Shown one piece after another: positions 24,009 through 32,824 of a stretch of 58,469 nt of DNA (the stretch's first letter is position 1; every line of letters starts with the position of its first letter). The DNA is from Paenibacillus timonensis (GTDB lineage Bacteria; Bacillota; Bacilli; Paenibacillales; Paenibacillaceae). A program made the position numbers and the translations under genes. The notes beneath the pieces were generated by a model. That model did no database searches. It was not told where the DNA came from and saw only the letters and a list, made by a program, of their open reading frames with translations. The stretch spans positions 1-58,469 of the forward strand of contig NZ_WNZY01000029.1 in NCBI RefSeq assembly GCF_009725205.1, written 5' to 3'.

Positions 24009-25715
24009 TTACGAAGATGAGCTTCGTTTTAAATAGACTCTGGCCTCATAAGGACGCAGCCGCAAGTGGCGTAAATCCTCATGAACCTGCGGGGCGTAAT
24101 TGGAGATCAGGAGTTCGATGTCCCGCGGTTTCATGACCTCCTCCGGCCATTCAAATATCGGCTCATCAGCACTAAAGTTTAAAATCACCAACAACCGGCT
24201 AGCGTTTAACAAACGGGTAAACACGTAAATTTCCGGATGGTCGGGAAGCAACAGCTCATATTCACCGTAAACGATCACGGCATGCTGCTTTCTTAATCGA
24301 ATCAGCTCTTGATAGTAGTGATAGATCGAGTCCGGGTTTCGGCGTGCTTCCTCAACGTTGATCCGATCATAATTCGGGTTGATACCGATCCAGGGGGCTT
24401 CTGCGGTGGTAAAACCGGCCTGCGGCCTGTTATCCCATTGCATGGGGGTTCGAGCGTTATCGCGACTTTTGAGGTGGATCGCCCGCAAGATGTCGGTTTC
24501 CGGAACCCCCTTTCTTTGTTGCTCCTCATAGAAGTTAAGCGTCTCCACGTCGCGATACTCCTCAATCGAGGCGAACGCGGTGTTGGTCATCCCGATTTCC
24601 TCGCCTTGATAAATGTACGGCGTCCCCTCCAGCATATGCAGGAAGGTGGCTAGCATTTTGGCCGATAGGACACGGTATTCCTCTGAATCGTTACCGAACC
24701 GCGAAACTGAACGCGGTTGATCGTGGTTGCCCAAATAGTTGGCATTCCAGCCCCGGCCGTGCAGCACCGTCTGCCAGCGGGTGATGACTTCCTTCAAGTC
24801 CGTCAGTTTCCACGGAACGACGTCCCATTTACCGCTGCCGGCAGAACCGGCATCCAGAAACATATGCTCAAATTGGAACGTCATATTCAGCTCGCGGCGG
24901 TCGTCTCCCACATAGTCCAGCGCCTCCTCGGGGCCTAATCCAGATGTTTCGCCTACCGTCATAATGTCGTAGGAATACAGCACATTTTCATATAAGTTTT
25001 GCAGGAGGGTATGTACGTCGTCGAGGTTGGAGAAGAGCTCGTAAGCCCGCACCGTCGGCATCTGCTGCGGATTGTGCGCGTCCGGCAGCCCTTTCGCCTT
25101 GGCGATATGCGCGATGGCGTCGAACCGGAAGCCGTCCACGCCCTTTTGGAGCCACCACTGGATCATGTCGTGCAACTCGCGGATCACGGTTGGATTTTCC
25201 CAGTTCAAATCGGGTTGATGTTTGGAATACAAGTGCAGGTAATATTCGCCAGTCCGTTCGTCGTACTCCCACACCGAGCCGCTGAAATACGACTCCCAGT
25301 TGTTTGGCGGTCCGCCGTTTTTCCCCTGCCGCCAGATGTAATAGTCCCGCTTGGGATTGTCCGTGGACTGACGTGATTCCAGAAACCAGGGATGCTCGTC
25401 CGAGGTGTGGTTCAGCACCAGGTCCATCATCAGCTTCATTCCCCGCGCATGCAGACCCTCTAGCAGCTCGTCGAAATCCTCCATCGTGCCGAAGGCGGGG
25501 TCGATTTGGCAATAATCGCTAATATCATAGCCGTTATCATGTCCGGGCGATTGATAGATGGGGCACACCCAAACCACGTCGATCCCAAGATCCTGCAAAT
25601 CATCCAGCTTGGAGAGGATGCCACGCAGATCTCCCACTCCGTCCCCATTCGAATCCTTGAAGCTGATCGGATAGATCTGGTACACGACGCTTTCCTTCCA
25701 CCAAGTCCGCTTCAT
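24009..25715 (-). CDS. Oligo-1,6-glucosidase/alpha-glucosidase, GH13
   Basis: Protein of 568 residues, the usual length of MalL-type GH13_31 enzymes. The catalytic residues are at the same positions as in B. subtilis MalL: nucleophile Asp199 (GFRFDAIAHI), acid/base Glu256 (VGETSG), and Asp332 (NHDQPR). Asp20-type calcium loop DSNGDGVGDL is present. There is no signal peptide, so it hydrolyses isomaltose, sucrose or malto-oligosaccharide non-reducing ends in the cytoplasm. No sugar transporter or regulator lies next to it. The ATG follows GGAGAAAGGGCGGCGAAC. Confidence 0.94.
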   Translation of the reverse strand: MKRTWWKESVVYQIYPISFKDSNGDGVGDLRGILSKLDDLQDLGIDVVWVCPIYQSPGHDNGYDISDYCQIDPAFGTMEDFDELLEGLHARGMKLMMDLVLNHTSDEHPWFLESRQSTDNPKRDYYIWRQGKNGGPPNNWESYFSGSVWEYDERTGEYYLHLYSKHQPDLNWENPTVIRELHDMIQWWLQKGVDGFRFDAIAHIAKAKGLPDAHNPQQMPTVRAYELFSNLDDVHTLLQNLYENVLYSYDIMTVGETSGLGPEEALDYVGDDRRELNMTFQFEHMFLDAGSAGSGKWDVVPWKLTDLKEVITRWQTVLHGRGWNANYLGNHDQPRSVSRFGNDSEEYRVLSAKMLATFLHMLEGTPYIYQGEEIGMTNTAFASIEEYRDVETLNFYEEQQRKGVPETDILRAIHLKSRDNARTPMQWDNRPQAGFTTAEAPWIGINPNYDRINVEEARRNPDSIYHYYQELIRLRKQHAVIVYGEYELLLPDHPEIYVFTRLLNASRLLVILNFSADEPIFEWPEEVMKPRDIELLISNYAPQVHEDLRHLRLRPYEARVYLKRSSSS

Positions 25716-25776
25716 GTTCGCCGCCCTTTCTCCATTTTCCTTTAGCTATTTGCACCCGTCCGCATTTGTATTACAA

Positions 25777-25810
25777 AAAAAAGCCCAGGAACCTAAAGTT
25801 CCTGAACTTA
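25777..25810 (-). terminator. Terminator of the coiled-coil protein gene
   Basis: AAGTTCAGGAAC and GTTCCTGGGCTT pair on the minus strand (25810-25786), followed by TTTTTTTTG. Confidence 0.8.
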
Positions 25811-25821
25811 ACTGTATAACC

Positions 25822-26751
25822 TTAGGCGTACTGCTCCACCGCCTGCACGTATTTGCGATGCACTTCCGCCCGTTCCGATTCTAGCTTTCGTTTGGCGGTT
25901 TCCAGCTCGCGTTGCACTTCGCTTACCGCCGAAGTTTGGTTCCGGACTTGATCCAAGCTGTCGTTGATTCGTCCCTGTACCAGCCAATCCGAGAAGAAAT
26001 CGTCAAAGAAATAGTCAGAAAATTTCAACAATCCGCCGATTTCCAGATTCGTCGAAATGCTGGCCCCAATGTCTTTGAGCTCGCGCTCAAAACGCTGCAG
26101 GCTTTGCCGCGCCGTATGGAGATGGCTCATCGCCTCGTCAATCCGTCCGTGCTTGATGTGCGTGGACAACATCCCGCCTCCCAGCATATCGTACGTCCCC
26201 CAATTTTTCGCGGAGCGGAGATCCTCCTCAGCTGCACTTAAGTCGCGAAGGGCCGATTGGCCGGCGCGTACCGCCTCGTCCACCTCTTTGAGTTCCACGG
26301 TGAGGACTGCCTCACATTCGGCCAGCTCTCTCAGTTCGTGATTCTCCTCCAGGATTTGCCGTTCCTTGGCTTGAAAAACCCGCTCGTATTCATTCCGCCA
26401 AGAACCAAGGTCTAGCAGCCCGCGCTCGATCTCGGAGATTTGACGTTCCATATCCCGAACCGCTGCTTCTGCGGCATCATACCTCACCTTCGCCTCCAGC
26501 ACTTCCCGCTGCTCCCGATCCAGCTTCTCAGCCTTGTTGCCAAGTACAGTAGCCAGCAAGTTGGATAACGACATCGCCGATAGCTTGCGAACGTCCTCTT
26601 CCTCTGCGGCTAACTTCGTCTGCCATCGGTTCCGTTCTTCTTGCAAGCCGGACAACTCCTGCTGAAGAGCTTTGAGGCGCCGTTGCCATTTCTCCTGGTT
26701 CCGGCCTTTCTCCTTGAGCTCTGCCATCCGCGCGTTTAAATCCTCGAACAT
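25822..26751 (-). CDS. Coiled-coil hypothetical protein
   Basis: Protein of 309 residues, mostly charged alpha-helix with heptad-like patterns from residue 1 to 185 and again from 255 to the end. In the middle is GTYDMLGGGMLSTHIKHGRIDEAMSHL, a more ordered segment, followed by FSDYFFDDFFSDW, an acidic aromatic patch. No signal, membrane segment or known domain was found. A cytoplasmic scaffold or filament is plausible but this is only shape. The ATG follows GGAGAAACCAAGC. Ended by its own terminator; single gene. Confidence 0.72.
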   Translation of the reverse strand: MFEDLNARMAELKEKGRNQEKWQRRLKALQQELSGLQEERNRWQTKLAAEEEDVRKLSAMSLSNLLATVLGNKAEKLDREQREVLEAKVRYDAAEAAVRDMERQISEIERGLLDLGSWRNEYERVFQAKERQILEENHELRELAECEAVLTVELKEVDEAVRAGQSALRDLSAAEEDLRSAKNWGTYDMLGGGMLSTHIKHGRIDEAMSHLHTARQSLQRFERELKDIGASISTNLEIGGLLKFSDYFFDDFFSDWLVQGRINDSLDQVRNQTSAVSEVQRELETAKRKLESERAEVHRKYVQAVEQYA

Positions 26752-26839
26752 GCTTGGTTTCTCCCTTCACCGCCGGAAACAACCATCCGGCCTAAGTGGT
26801 TTCGATATCATGTTCTACGTTGTTCGGTACGGTTATGTT

Positions 26840-27772
26840 TCAGAGCGCCTGATTCCAAGCCAAAGCGCCGTTCGCCTCCGCACTCTTCACGATTTCCTCG
26901 CACAGCCGGTGGGTTTCCAGCGAGTCCCGCAGCGAAATGGCCGGCTCCTTACCTTCGCGAACGCAGCTGATAAAATGATCAATGATTTGCACGAACCCTC
27001 GCCGATACAACACCGGATCCCAGTCCTTGAAGGTCGATCGTTTAGCTTCACCGCCGGCAAAATGCTCGGTGGTATTCAGCCCGTCCACCCGCCACTTCTG
27101 GCCGGGGCTCATCACCTCGAGGATTTCATCGTTGGTCCCCGAGTCACGATTCATGATTCCGATACAGGTGAAGCCTTCACCTTCCAGTTGGAGTGTGACA
27201 TGATACAGCTTCCCATCTTGAACCCGAGTTGAGACATGGAAGTTATGAACTTCTCCCGGGGCCAAGAACCGCAGGGTATCCACTACATGAATATAATCAT
27301 CCAACACGAAGCGGCGGGCGTAGTCCGCTGAAGGGGTACGGTTCTTCTGCAGTAGCACCAGCCGACAATCCGGCTGATCCTTCAAGGCAGCATTCATCGG
27401 GGCGAAACGGCGATTAAAGCCGGTCATGAACAGCACACCTTTCTGTTCCGCTAGTTCACTGAGGCGTTTGGATTCCTCGTATTGATAAGCGATCGGTTTA
27501 TCCACGTAGACGTGGACTCCGTTCTCGATCAGTTGCTCCACTATGGCCGGATGAGACTCCGTCGCCGAGTGGACGAACGCCGCATCTACGCCGGATTTCA
27601 CCAAGTCATCCACGCTGCCCGCCGTTTCCGGGACGCGGTATTTTGCCGCCAACTTGGACCTTGTCTCTGAATTTCGTGTACTAAAGATGAGGTCGATATC
27701 CTCCCTCGCCGTAATGACCGGCAAATACGCTTTTTGCGCGATATCGCCGAGTCCAATCATTCCGATGCGCAT
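26840..27772 (-). CDS. Gfo/Idh/MocA family oxidoreductase
   Basis: Protein of 310 residues. IGMIGLGDIAQKAYLPVI is the NAD(P)-binding motif, and HVYVDKPIAYQYEESKRL contains the conserved EKP-like (here DKP) catalytic lysine. The second domain begins near residue 125 (GFNRRFAPMN). Members oxidise or reduce sugars and inositols. The ATG at 27772 with CAGGAGG upstream is chosen; an earlier ATG at 27796 has none. Relatives include B. subtilis YrbE and YulF. Substrate unknown. Confidence 0.87.
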   Translation of the reverse strand: MRIGMIGLGDIAQKAYLPVITAREDIDLIFSTRNSETRSKLAAKYRVPETAGSVDDLVKSGVDAAFVHSATESHPAIVEQLIENGVHVYVDKPIAYQYEESKRLSELAEQKGVLFMTGFNRRFAPMNAALKDQPDCRLVLLQKNRTPSADYARRFVLDDYIHVVDTLRFLAPGEVHNFHVSTRVQDGKLYHVTLQLEGEGFTCIGIMNRDSGTNDEILEVMSPGQKWRVDGLNTTEHFAGGEAKRSTFKDWDPVLYRRGFVQIIDHFISCVREGKEPAISLRDSLETHRLCEEIVKSAEANGALAWNQAL

Positions 27773-27867
27773 CCGTTTAGCCTCCTGAAGGTACATTTCG
27801 TGAATTCGTTAGGTGGTAATCGTTCCCTACCATTTTGGCATAGGAAAAAGAGGATGTAAATTTGCTG

Positions 27868-27905
27868 TAGAAAAAAAGTGAACCCCCATGAACCTCATGG
27901 GGGCT
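27868..27905 (-). terminator. Terminator of the TIR-like two-gene unit
   Basis: On the minus strand CCCCCATGA (27905-27897) pairs with TTCATGGGGG (27894-27885), followed by TTCACTTTTTTTC. Confidence 0.8.
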
Positions 27906-27921
27906 TGTAGGTACTCCAATA

Positions 27922-28158
27922 TTAAACGAAGGAAGGTCTTCTCAGATCCACGTCTCCTGTGAGGACCTTTACATATTCCTTATCTCCACCTTCAACGGAA
28001 GGACCAATATAAAGAATGCCTTTATTGCGACTTGAAATCACATCTCGCCTACCCTGTCCCTTCGTGCTCTTAGCCTCCAACAGCGATGGGGACTGACGTT
28101 TCGAAGCTTTGGACACCGAGTTCGATCCTTGTCTGAGTTTCATGTTATCACGCTTCAT
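27922..28158 (-). CDS. Small basic protein coupled to the TIR-like gene
   Basis: Protein of 78 residues, not a known family. The first 45 residues are rich in Lys, Arg, Ser and Gln and probably disordered; the rest (GILYIGPSVEGGDKEYVKVLTG) could form a small beta-structured unit. Its ATG overlaps the TIR-like stop codon by 4 bp (ATGA), and GGAGGGGA lies in the end of that gene, so the two are made together. The terminator at 27868-27905 closes the unit. Such a partner could be an inhibitor, activator or accessory factor of the TIR-like protein; this is inference. Confidence 0.65.
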   Translation of the reverse strand: MKRDNMKLRQGSNSVSKASKRQSPSLLEAKSTKGQGRRDVISSRNKGILYIGPSVEGGDKEYVKVLTGDVDLRRPSFV

Positions 28159-29177
28159 ACCGAATCCCCTCCAAGGATATAATGAATGGTTCGCAAGAGT
28201 TCATTATTATGATTTACGATGATGCCTAATTGGTGTTCGGTCAAGTGATGCCTACCGGAAAAATGAACCGAGAGAACATGTTCTTTACCTAAAGGATAGC
28301 ATAGGATGTATACCTGTTCAACTTCAAGTCGGCTAAAGAAAGCCCATTTTGAGGTTAAATACGCATCTACCACATAAATCGGCTGATGGCCGGACTCCAC
28401 AAGTGCTTGGTTTTCGTGAAAGGTATAAAACCGGCCTTTTCCGACGTTTCCGCCAACTTGCCCAATTCCGTCATCCCCCTGTGCCTTCCAGAGAGCTGCG
28501 CCGGTAACCAGATAATCCGGAGGAGGAAGGATGGACGTCCGGATGGCCTCACTCAAAGCGTTATAACGCTCCTCCTCGTTGGGGATGGATAGATTCTTGT
28601 TATAAGTCCAGAAGAGATGCAGGATCCGGCGTTTGCGTTCCAGTTCCAATTCCATTTTTGCAATGTCATCGCGCGGGTCTTGGTAACATCCTTCAGCTTG
28701 AATGGCTTTCATGAGGAATTGGCAGGCTACAGAAACAGCCGCCTCCTCATTTCCGTCCGTTCGCACCTCGTAATTCAGTAAGGTCAAGCCTTGGAGGTCG
28801 GATAAAAGATGATATTCCGATATGTTCTCCCCTTGGATTAGCTCCTCGCTCTCTCTTACTTCTTGAGGGACAATCGCGAACACCCGCCGTCGCCCCAATC
28901 TCCCCCAAAACAAACCCATTTCAAAAAGCGTATTATCCCGGGTGATAAAAACAAATTTCCCTCGATAAAGCGCGACGTCATCCGGTGCAAAAATAAAAAC
29001 TCCAAAATCATTTCGATGGAGTTGTTTCTCAAGAGACTCGATCGAGTAGTCATTGCCTCCAAATGCGCCTGCATACCAAGGAGTGACCTGGGCATATCGG
29101 TTGATTTGGGCATGGATCCCGTTCGCGATCGCTATCGCTTCTCTTGAAGAACCAATAAAGACATTGGGCTTGATCAC
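28155..29177 (-). CDS. TIR-like (CAP12/Pycsar effector type) protein with unassigned C-terminal domain
   Basis: Protein of 340 residues. Residues 5-105 are a TIR-like domain of the predicted nucleotide-binding type (PF10137): VFIGSSREA at the start, SIESLEKQL, DFGVFIFAPDD, and RDNTLFEMGLFWGRLGRRRVF with Glu86 at the place of the catalytic glutamate of TIR NADases. A helical linker (about 160-190, DDIAKMELELERKRR) follows, then an unassigned domain (about 195-335) that resembles a GAF-type ligand-binding fold (VEQVYILCYPLGKEHVLSV). Such TIR domains in CBASS and Pycsar effectors degrade NAD+ when a nucleotide signal is bound, stopping phage growth. A GTG at 29177 with AAGGAG 8 nt upstream is the best start. 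Base composition is less GC-rich than the neighbours. Confidence 0.82.
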   Translation of the reverse strand: MIKPNVFIGSSREAIAIANGIHAQINRYAQVTPWYAGAFGGNDYSIESLEKQLHRNDFGVFIFAPDDVALYRGKFVFITRDNTLFEMGLFWGRLGRRRVFAIVPQEVRESEELIQGENISEYHLLSDLQGLTLLNYEVRTDGNEEAAVSVACQFLMKAIQAEGCYQDPRDDIAKMELELERKRRILHLFWTYNKNLSIPNEEERYNALSEAIRTSILPPPDYLVTGAALWKAQGDDGIGQVGGNVGKGRFYTFHENQALVESGHQPIYVVDAYLTSKWAFFSRLEVEQVYILCYPLGKEHVLSVHFSGRHHLTEHQLGIIVNHNNELLRTIHYILGGDSV

Positions 29178-29214
29178 ATCCACAACTCCTTGAAAAACGA
29201 TTCATCTTTTCCTA

Positions 29215-29223
29215 ATTATACCA
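29215..29223 (-). promoter_or_regulatory. Extended -10 promoter of the TIR-like unit
   Basis: Minus strand TGGTATAAT (29223-29215): a perfect TATAAT with the TGN extension. No -35 match is seen 17 bp upstream, which extended -10 promoters tolerate. Confidence 0.5.
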
Positions 29224-29295
29224 CCTAGATCCGTTTTGCGTAGCTCTTTATAGCACCCGCCGATGTCTCATGCTTACGCTCCGTTTACAATAGAA

Positions 29296-29304
29296 TGATA
29301 TGAT
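29296..29304 (+). promoter_or_regulatory. Possible extended -10 promoter of chrA
   Basis: TGATATGAT at 29296-29304 with a TGN extension. A small GC-rich hairpin (CGCC/GGCG, 29317-29328) lies in the leader before the AAGGAG site of chrA. No clear -35 element. Confidence 0.35.
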
Positions 29305-29360
29305 GAGGAAAAAAAACGCCCGTTTGGCGCATGTAGATACATGGAAAGGAGCTACACTGC

Positions 29361-30608
29361 TTGCAGTCTGATCAAGTAACCCCCACTGCGATGGAACAAC
29401 CGAACTCTGGACGGCTCCAGCGCATCTTCGAGATCTTCGCCGTCTCCACCAAGCTGGGACTCACCTCTTTTGGCGGACCGATCGCCCATCTTGGCTATTT
29501 TCATGAGGAGTATGTGAACAAACGCAAATGGATCGGGGAACAAAAATATGCCGAACTGGTCGCGCTATGCCAATTCCTGCCGGGGCCGGCGAGCAGCCAG
29601 GTTGGCATGGGCATCGGCTTGTACCGCGGCGGTATAGCCGGCGCTTTGGCGGCTTGGGCTGGATTCACGCTGCCCTCCGCCGTGGTGCTTGTGCTGTTCG
29701 CCCTGCTGCTGCAAGGGACGGCGCTTGCCGACAGCGGTTGGTTGCACGGCCTGAAGCTCACGGCGGTCGCCATCGTCGCTCAGGCGGTGTGGAGCATGGG
29801 CGTAAAGCTCGCCGCCGGCCGCAGCCGAGCGACCATCGCCGCCTTGGCTGCGGCCGCCACCTTGCTCTGGCCAAGCGGCCTGACGCAGGTGCTGATCATC
29901 GCGGTGTCCGCGCTGGTCGGCTTATGGCTGTACCGCAGTAGTCCAGCTCCCGGCGCTTCGCCTGCACACCCTGGCGAGGAGCCGCAAAACGGCATCCGTC
30001 TCCGCCGCTCCTGGGCTGTCGCGAGCCTCGCCGCCTTCGTTGGTTTGCTTGGGCTGCTGCCATTGGTCAGCCGGTGGTGGCCGAACCTTGGGCTACAGCT
30101 ATTCGACGTCTTCTACCGCGCAGGCTCGCTCGTCTTCGGCGGCGGTCATGTCGTGTTGCCGCTGCTGCAAAGCGAAGTCGTCCCTCGCGGCTGGATCGGC
30201 GAGGCCGACTTCCTATCCGGCTATGGTGCAGCCCAGGCCGTTCCGGGTCCGCTGTTTACCTTCGGCTCCTATCTGGGGGCTTCCATCCACGGCGTCACCG
30301 GTGCCATACTGGCTACGATCGCGATTTTTCTGCCGGCGTTCCTGCTGGTCATTGGGGTACTTCCCTTCTGGCATCGGCTGCGCGGCATCCCTAAGGTACA
30401 ATACGCGCTTCAGGGCGTAAACGCTGCGGTTGTAGGCATCTTGCTCGCCGCCTTATACGATCCCATCTGGGTGTCCTCCGTTCAGGAAACCGGCGACTTC
30501 ATCGTCGCTTTGCTGTTATTCGCCATGCTGATGTTCTGGAAGCTGCCGCCATGGGTTGTGGTTGTTGCCGGAGCGGCGGGCGGGGCACTGCTCGGTTGGC
30601 TCGGATAA
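29361..30608 (+). CDS. chrA: Chromate transporter ChrA
   Basis: Protein of 415 residues, the long two-domain form with CHR domains at about 15-190 and 225-410. The first shows LGLTSFGGPIAHLGYFHEEYV and CQFLPGPASSQVGMGIG; the second repeats it as FYRAGSLVFGGGHVVLPLL and YGAAQAVPGPLFTFGSYLG. About ten membrane segments. ChrA exports chromate, in exchange for protons or with sulfate competition. TTG at 29361 with AAGGAG upstream is the start, since the later ATG at 29391 lacks a site. Single gene. Confidence 0.92.
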   Translation: MQSDQVTPTAMEQPNSGRLQRIFEIFAVSTKLGLTSFGGPIAHLGYFHEEYVNKRKWIGEQKYAELVALCQFLPGPASSQVGMGIGLYRGGIAGALAAWAGFTLPSAVVLVLFALLLQGTALADSGWLHGLKLTAVAIVAQAVWSMGVKLAAGRSRATIAALAAAATLLWPSGLTQVLIIAVSALVGLWLYRSSPAPGASPAHPGEEPQNGIRLRRSWAVASLAAFVGLLGLLPLVSRWWPNLGLQLFDVFYRAGSLVFGGGHVVLPLLQSEVVPRGWIGEADFLSGYGAAQAVPGPLFTFGSYLGASIHGVTGAILATIAIFLPAFLLVIGVLPFWHRLRGIPKVQYALQGVNAAVVGILLAALYDPIWVSSVQETGDFIVALLLFAMLMFWKLPPWVVVVAGAAGGALLGWLG

Positions 30609-30632
30609 AGCAAATAGGTTAACCGCGTCGCC

Positions 30633-31382
30633 CTAGGGCTCGTAAATCATCTTCCGCGTCATCCCGCCGTCCACCACCAAATGAGCGCCGGTCACGAACG
30701 TATTGTCCGGGTGAGTCAAATACAGGCAAGCCCGGGCAATATCCGCCGGAGTTCCAACCCGGCCCGCCGGATGCTGCTCGTGATCGATGTCGCGGAGTGC
30801 GCCGTAATCCCCGGTCTCGATCCATCCCGGGCTTATACAGTTCACGCGGATCCCGTCAGGTCCAAGCGATACGGCCAGCGCATGCGTCATCGACACGATG
30901 GCCCCTTTGGATGCGGCATACGCCTCCGAGCCCGGTTCGGACATGATCGACCGCGTTGAGGAGATGTTCACGATCGCTCCTCCCCGGCCACTTCCCTTCA
31001 CTCGTTTCGCCATTTCGCGGGAAGCCAGAAACGTACTTCGTACATTGGTATTTAGTACATCGTCCCATTCCTCCACCGTAAGCTCATAGGTTGATTTAAA
31101 CCGGGATATTCCCGCATTGTTAATCAGAATATCGATTCGTCCCAGCTCACGCTCGGCCGTTTCCATTAAACGAACGATATCTGCTTCCTGACGTACATCA
31201 CAAGGTACGAATAAGGCACGGCCCCCCGTCTGACGGATCGCCTCAGTTGCCAAACTACCGGTTTCCTCATTCAGCTCCGCCAGAACGACAGACGCACCTT
31301 CCTGAGCGTAAGCTTCAGCAACGCCGCGGCCGATACCTTGGCCCGCTCCTGTTACGATCACCGTTCGATTTGTCAAAGACAT
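30633..31382 (-). CDS. Short-chain dehydrogenase/reductase (SDR)
   Basis: Protein of 249 residues. TGAGQGIGRGVAEAY is the NAD(P)-binding TGxxxGxG motif, LINNAGIS the NNAG motif, and YAASKGA gives the catalytic Tyr and Lys, with Ser in ISSTRS. The classical SDR set is complete. Sequence resembles 3-oxoacyl-ACP reductase-like and glucose dehydrogenase-like enzymes; the substrate is unknown. The ATG at 31382 lies 10 bp after the epimerase gene, whose end holds AAGGAG 13 nt upstream. Probably co-transcribed with the epimerase. Confidence 0.88.
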   Translation of the reverse strand: MSLTNRTVIVTGAGQGIGRGVAEAYAQEGASVVLAELNEETGSLATEAIRQTGGRALFVPCDVRQEADIVRLMETAERELGRIDILINNAGISRFKSTYELTVEEWDDVLNTNVRSTFLASREMAKRVKGSGRGGAIVNISSTRSIMSEPGSEAYAASKGAIVSMTHALAVSLGPDGIRVNCISPGWIETGDYGALRDIDHEQHPAGRVGTPADIARACLYLTHPDNTFVTGAHLVVDGGMTRKMIYEP

Positions 31383-31392
31383 CTCTTGAATG

Positions 31393-32283
31393 TCACTCCT
31401 TATGTCCATTTGCCGCAATGTGCCGGACTAATTCCGGCAGCCACTCGTCCAGCGCTTCGAATCGGTACCCGGCTTCATGCGCTTTCGAATTGTCCATCAC
31501 CCATGAGGCCGGGATGCCAAACGGAGATTGATGCTCCTGAGCCGTTTCACGTTCGACCAAGGCCGGTTTACCGGTGATGTTCTCGATGAAACGAAGGATG
31601 CCGCCGATCGTAATATTCCCATCCGAGCAGGCGTTAATCGGCCCCGTAAGCCCGGTTTCCCCTAGCCAGGCCAGAAACTTAGCCGTCTCTGCCGACGTGA
31701 TGAAAGACATCTCCGCTTCCGGATTTAGCATGCCAATCGGCAGCCCCTGCTGGACATGCTCGACGTGAAAATGCAGCCGACGCGTATAATCATCCGGCCC
31801 CAGGACAATCGGAATCCGCAGTGCGCTCACCGGAAAATCAGCTTCTTGGAACAAGGCCGTTTCGGCCAATCGTTTCCCTTCCCCATAATCGAAAGTCGGT
31901 TTATCCCCGAGTTTCAGCTCGTAATTGTAAGGATCGAAGTCCGCTTCGACCAAGGGCACTTTGCCTAACTGATAAACCGATAAGGTGGAGGTCAAGATGT
32001 ACTGCCCAACGCGACCTTTGAAGGCTCGCACGGCAGCAAGCGCTTCGTTCGGCGAATAACAGATGTTATCGTATACGATATCCCAAGGTCCGGCCGCAGC
32101 CGCTTCACGAAGGGAATCTTCGTTCGTTCGATCCATTCGAAGCTGTGTGACCGGCGCATCAAACCGAACCTCCGCTAGCCCACGGGTTGCTACCGTCACA
32201 TCATGTCGGCCGGATTCCGCCAGCCGATTGACGAGTCTTTTGCCGAAATAACGCGAGCCGCCTAATACCAATATTTTTGACAT
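31393..32283 (-). CDS. NAD-dependent epimerase/dehydratase family protein
   Basis: Protein of 296 residues of extended SDR type. ILVLGGSRYFGKRLVNRL is the N-terminal GxxGxxG motif; YGEGKRLAE supplies the YxxxK pair and LRIPIVLGPDDY the substrate loop. Sequence is close to reductases that follow NmrA/sugar-epimerase-like folds, and the substrate cannot be told. It lies 33 bp downstream of the membrane protein gene on the same strand and 10 bp before the SDR gene. Confidence 0.85.
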   Translation of the reverse strand: MSKILVLGGSRYFGKRLVNRLAESGRHDVTVATRGLAEVRFDAPVTQLRMDRTNEDSLREAAAAGPWDIVYDNICYSPNEALAAVRAFKGRVGQYILTSTLSVYQLGKVPLVEADFDPYNYELKLGDKPTFDYGEGKRLAETALFQEADFPVSALRIPIVLGPDDYTRRLHFHVEHVQQGLPIGMLNPEAEMSFITSAETAKFLAWLGETGLTGPINACSDGNITIGGILRFIENITGKPALVERETAQEHQSPFGIPASWVMDNSKAHEAGYRFEALDEWLPELVRHIAANGHKE

Positions 32284-32316
32284 TCCTATTCCTCCTCCAT
32301 CACCGACAGTTTCCCG

Positions 32317-32715
32317 TTATCGGGTCGTAAACGTGCTTTTCATCAAGGACAAGGCGCTTAACATCCCGAAGAAAAAGAACTGCGGATCTCTCACAATCTC
32401 GAAATAACCCACAATATAAATCTGTTTGACGTAGATCGTGATGATCGGATAAATCAGCAGCAGGAAGCTGGGCACAAATACAAACGCAAACAGCGGGCGA
32501 TGGAACTTCCGCCGGTTCGGGAAGCCGTTCAGGAAACTTAAGTACAATCCAAACGCCAACCCGTACACGATTTTGCCGATCAAGCCGTATTCGATTTTAT
32601 AAAGAGTTTGTGTCTTGTGATTCATCATGTCGGTGAACTGATTTCCGTAATACATCAGCACCAGCGCTCCGATCATCCAGACGAAATAATAGAAATAACC
32701 TCTCGAGCTCTTCAT
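32317..32715 (-). CDS. Small membrane protein, hypothetical
   Basis: Protein of 132 residues with four hydrophobic stretches (about 8-24, 47-64, 73-92 and 108-126). It is rich in Tyr and Phe and has no recognised domain; I do not know the family. The ATG at 32715 follows GGGAGAGTAGGATAC; a frame extension to 32757 would remove this site. It lies just before the epimerase-SDR pair and may be in the same transcript. Confidence 0.7.
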   Translation of the reverse strand: MKSSRGYFYYFVWMIGALVLMYYGNQFTDMMNHKTQTLYKIEYGLIGKIVYGLAFGLYLSFLNGFPNRRKFHRPLFAFVFVPSFLLLIYPIITIYVKQIYIVGYFEIVRDPQFFFFGMLSALSLMKSTFTTR

Positions 32716-32824
32716 GTATCCTACTCTCCCTATGTATGGATCAAAACCAACAATCAAATTTTACCACGAAATGCGGGAGGGTAGCAGGAAGTTTTGTGGG
32801 TGGGAGTGACTGCACTTGAAATCC

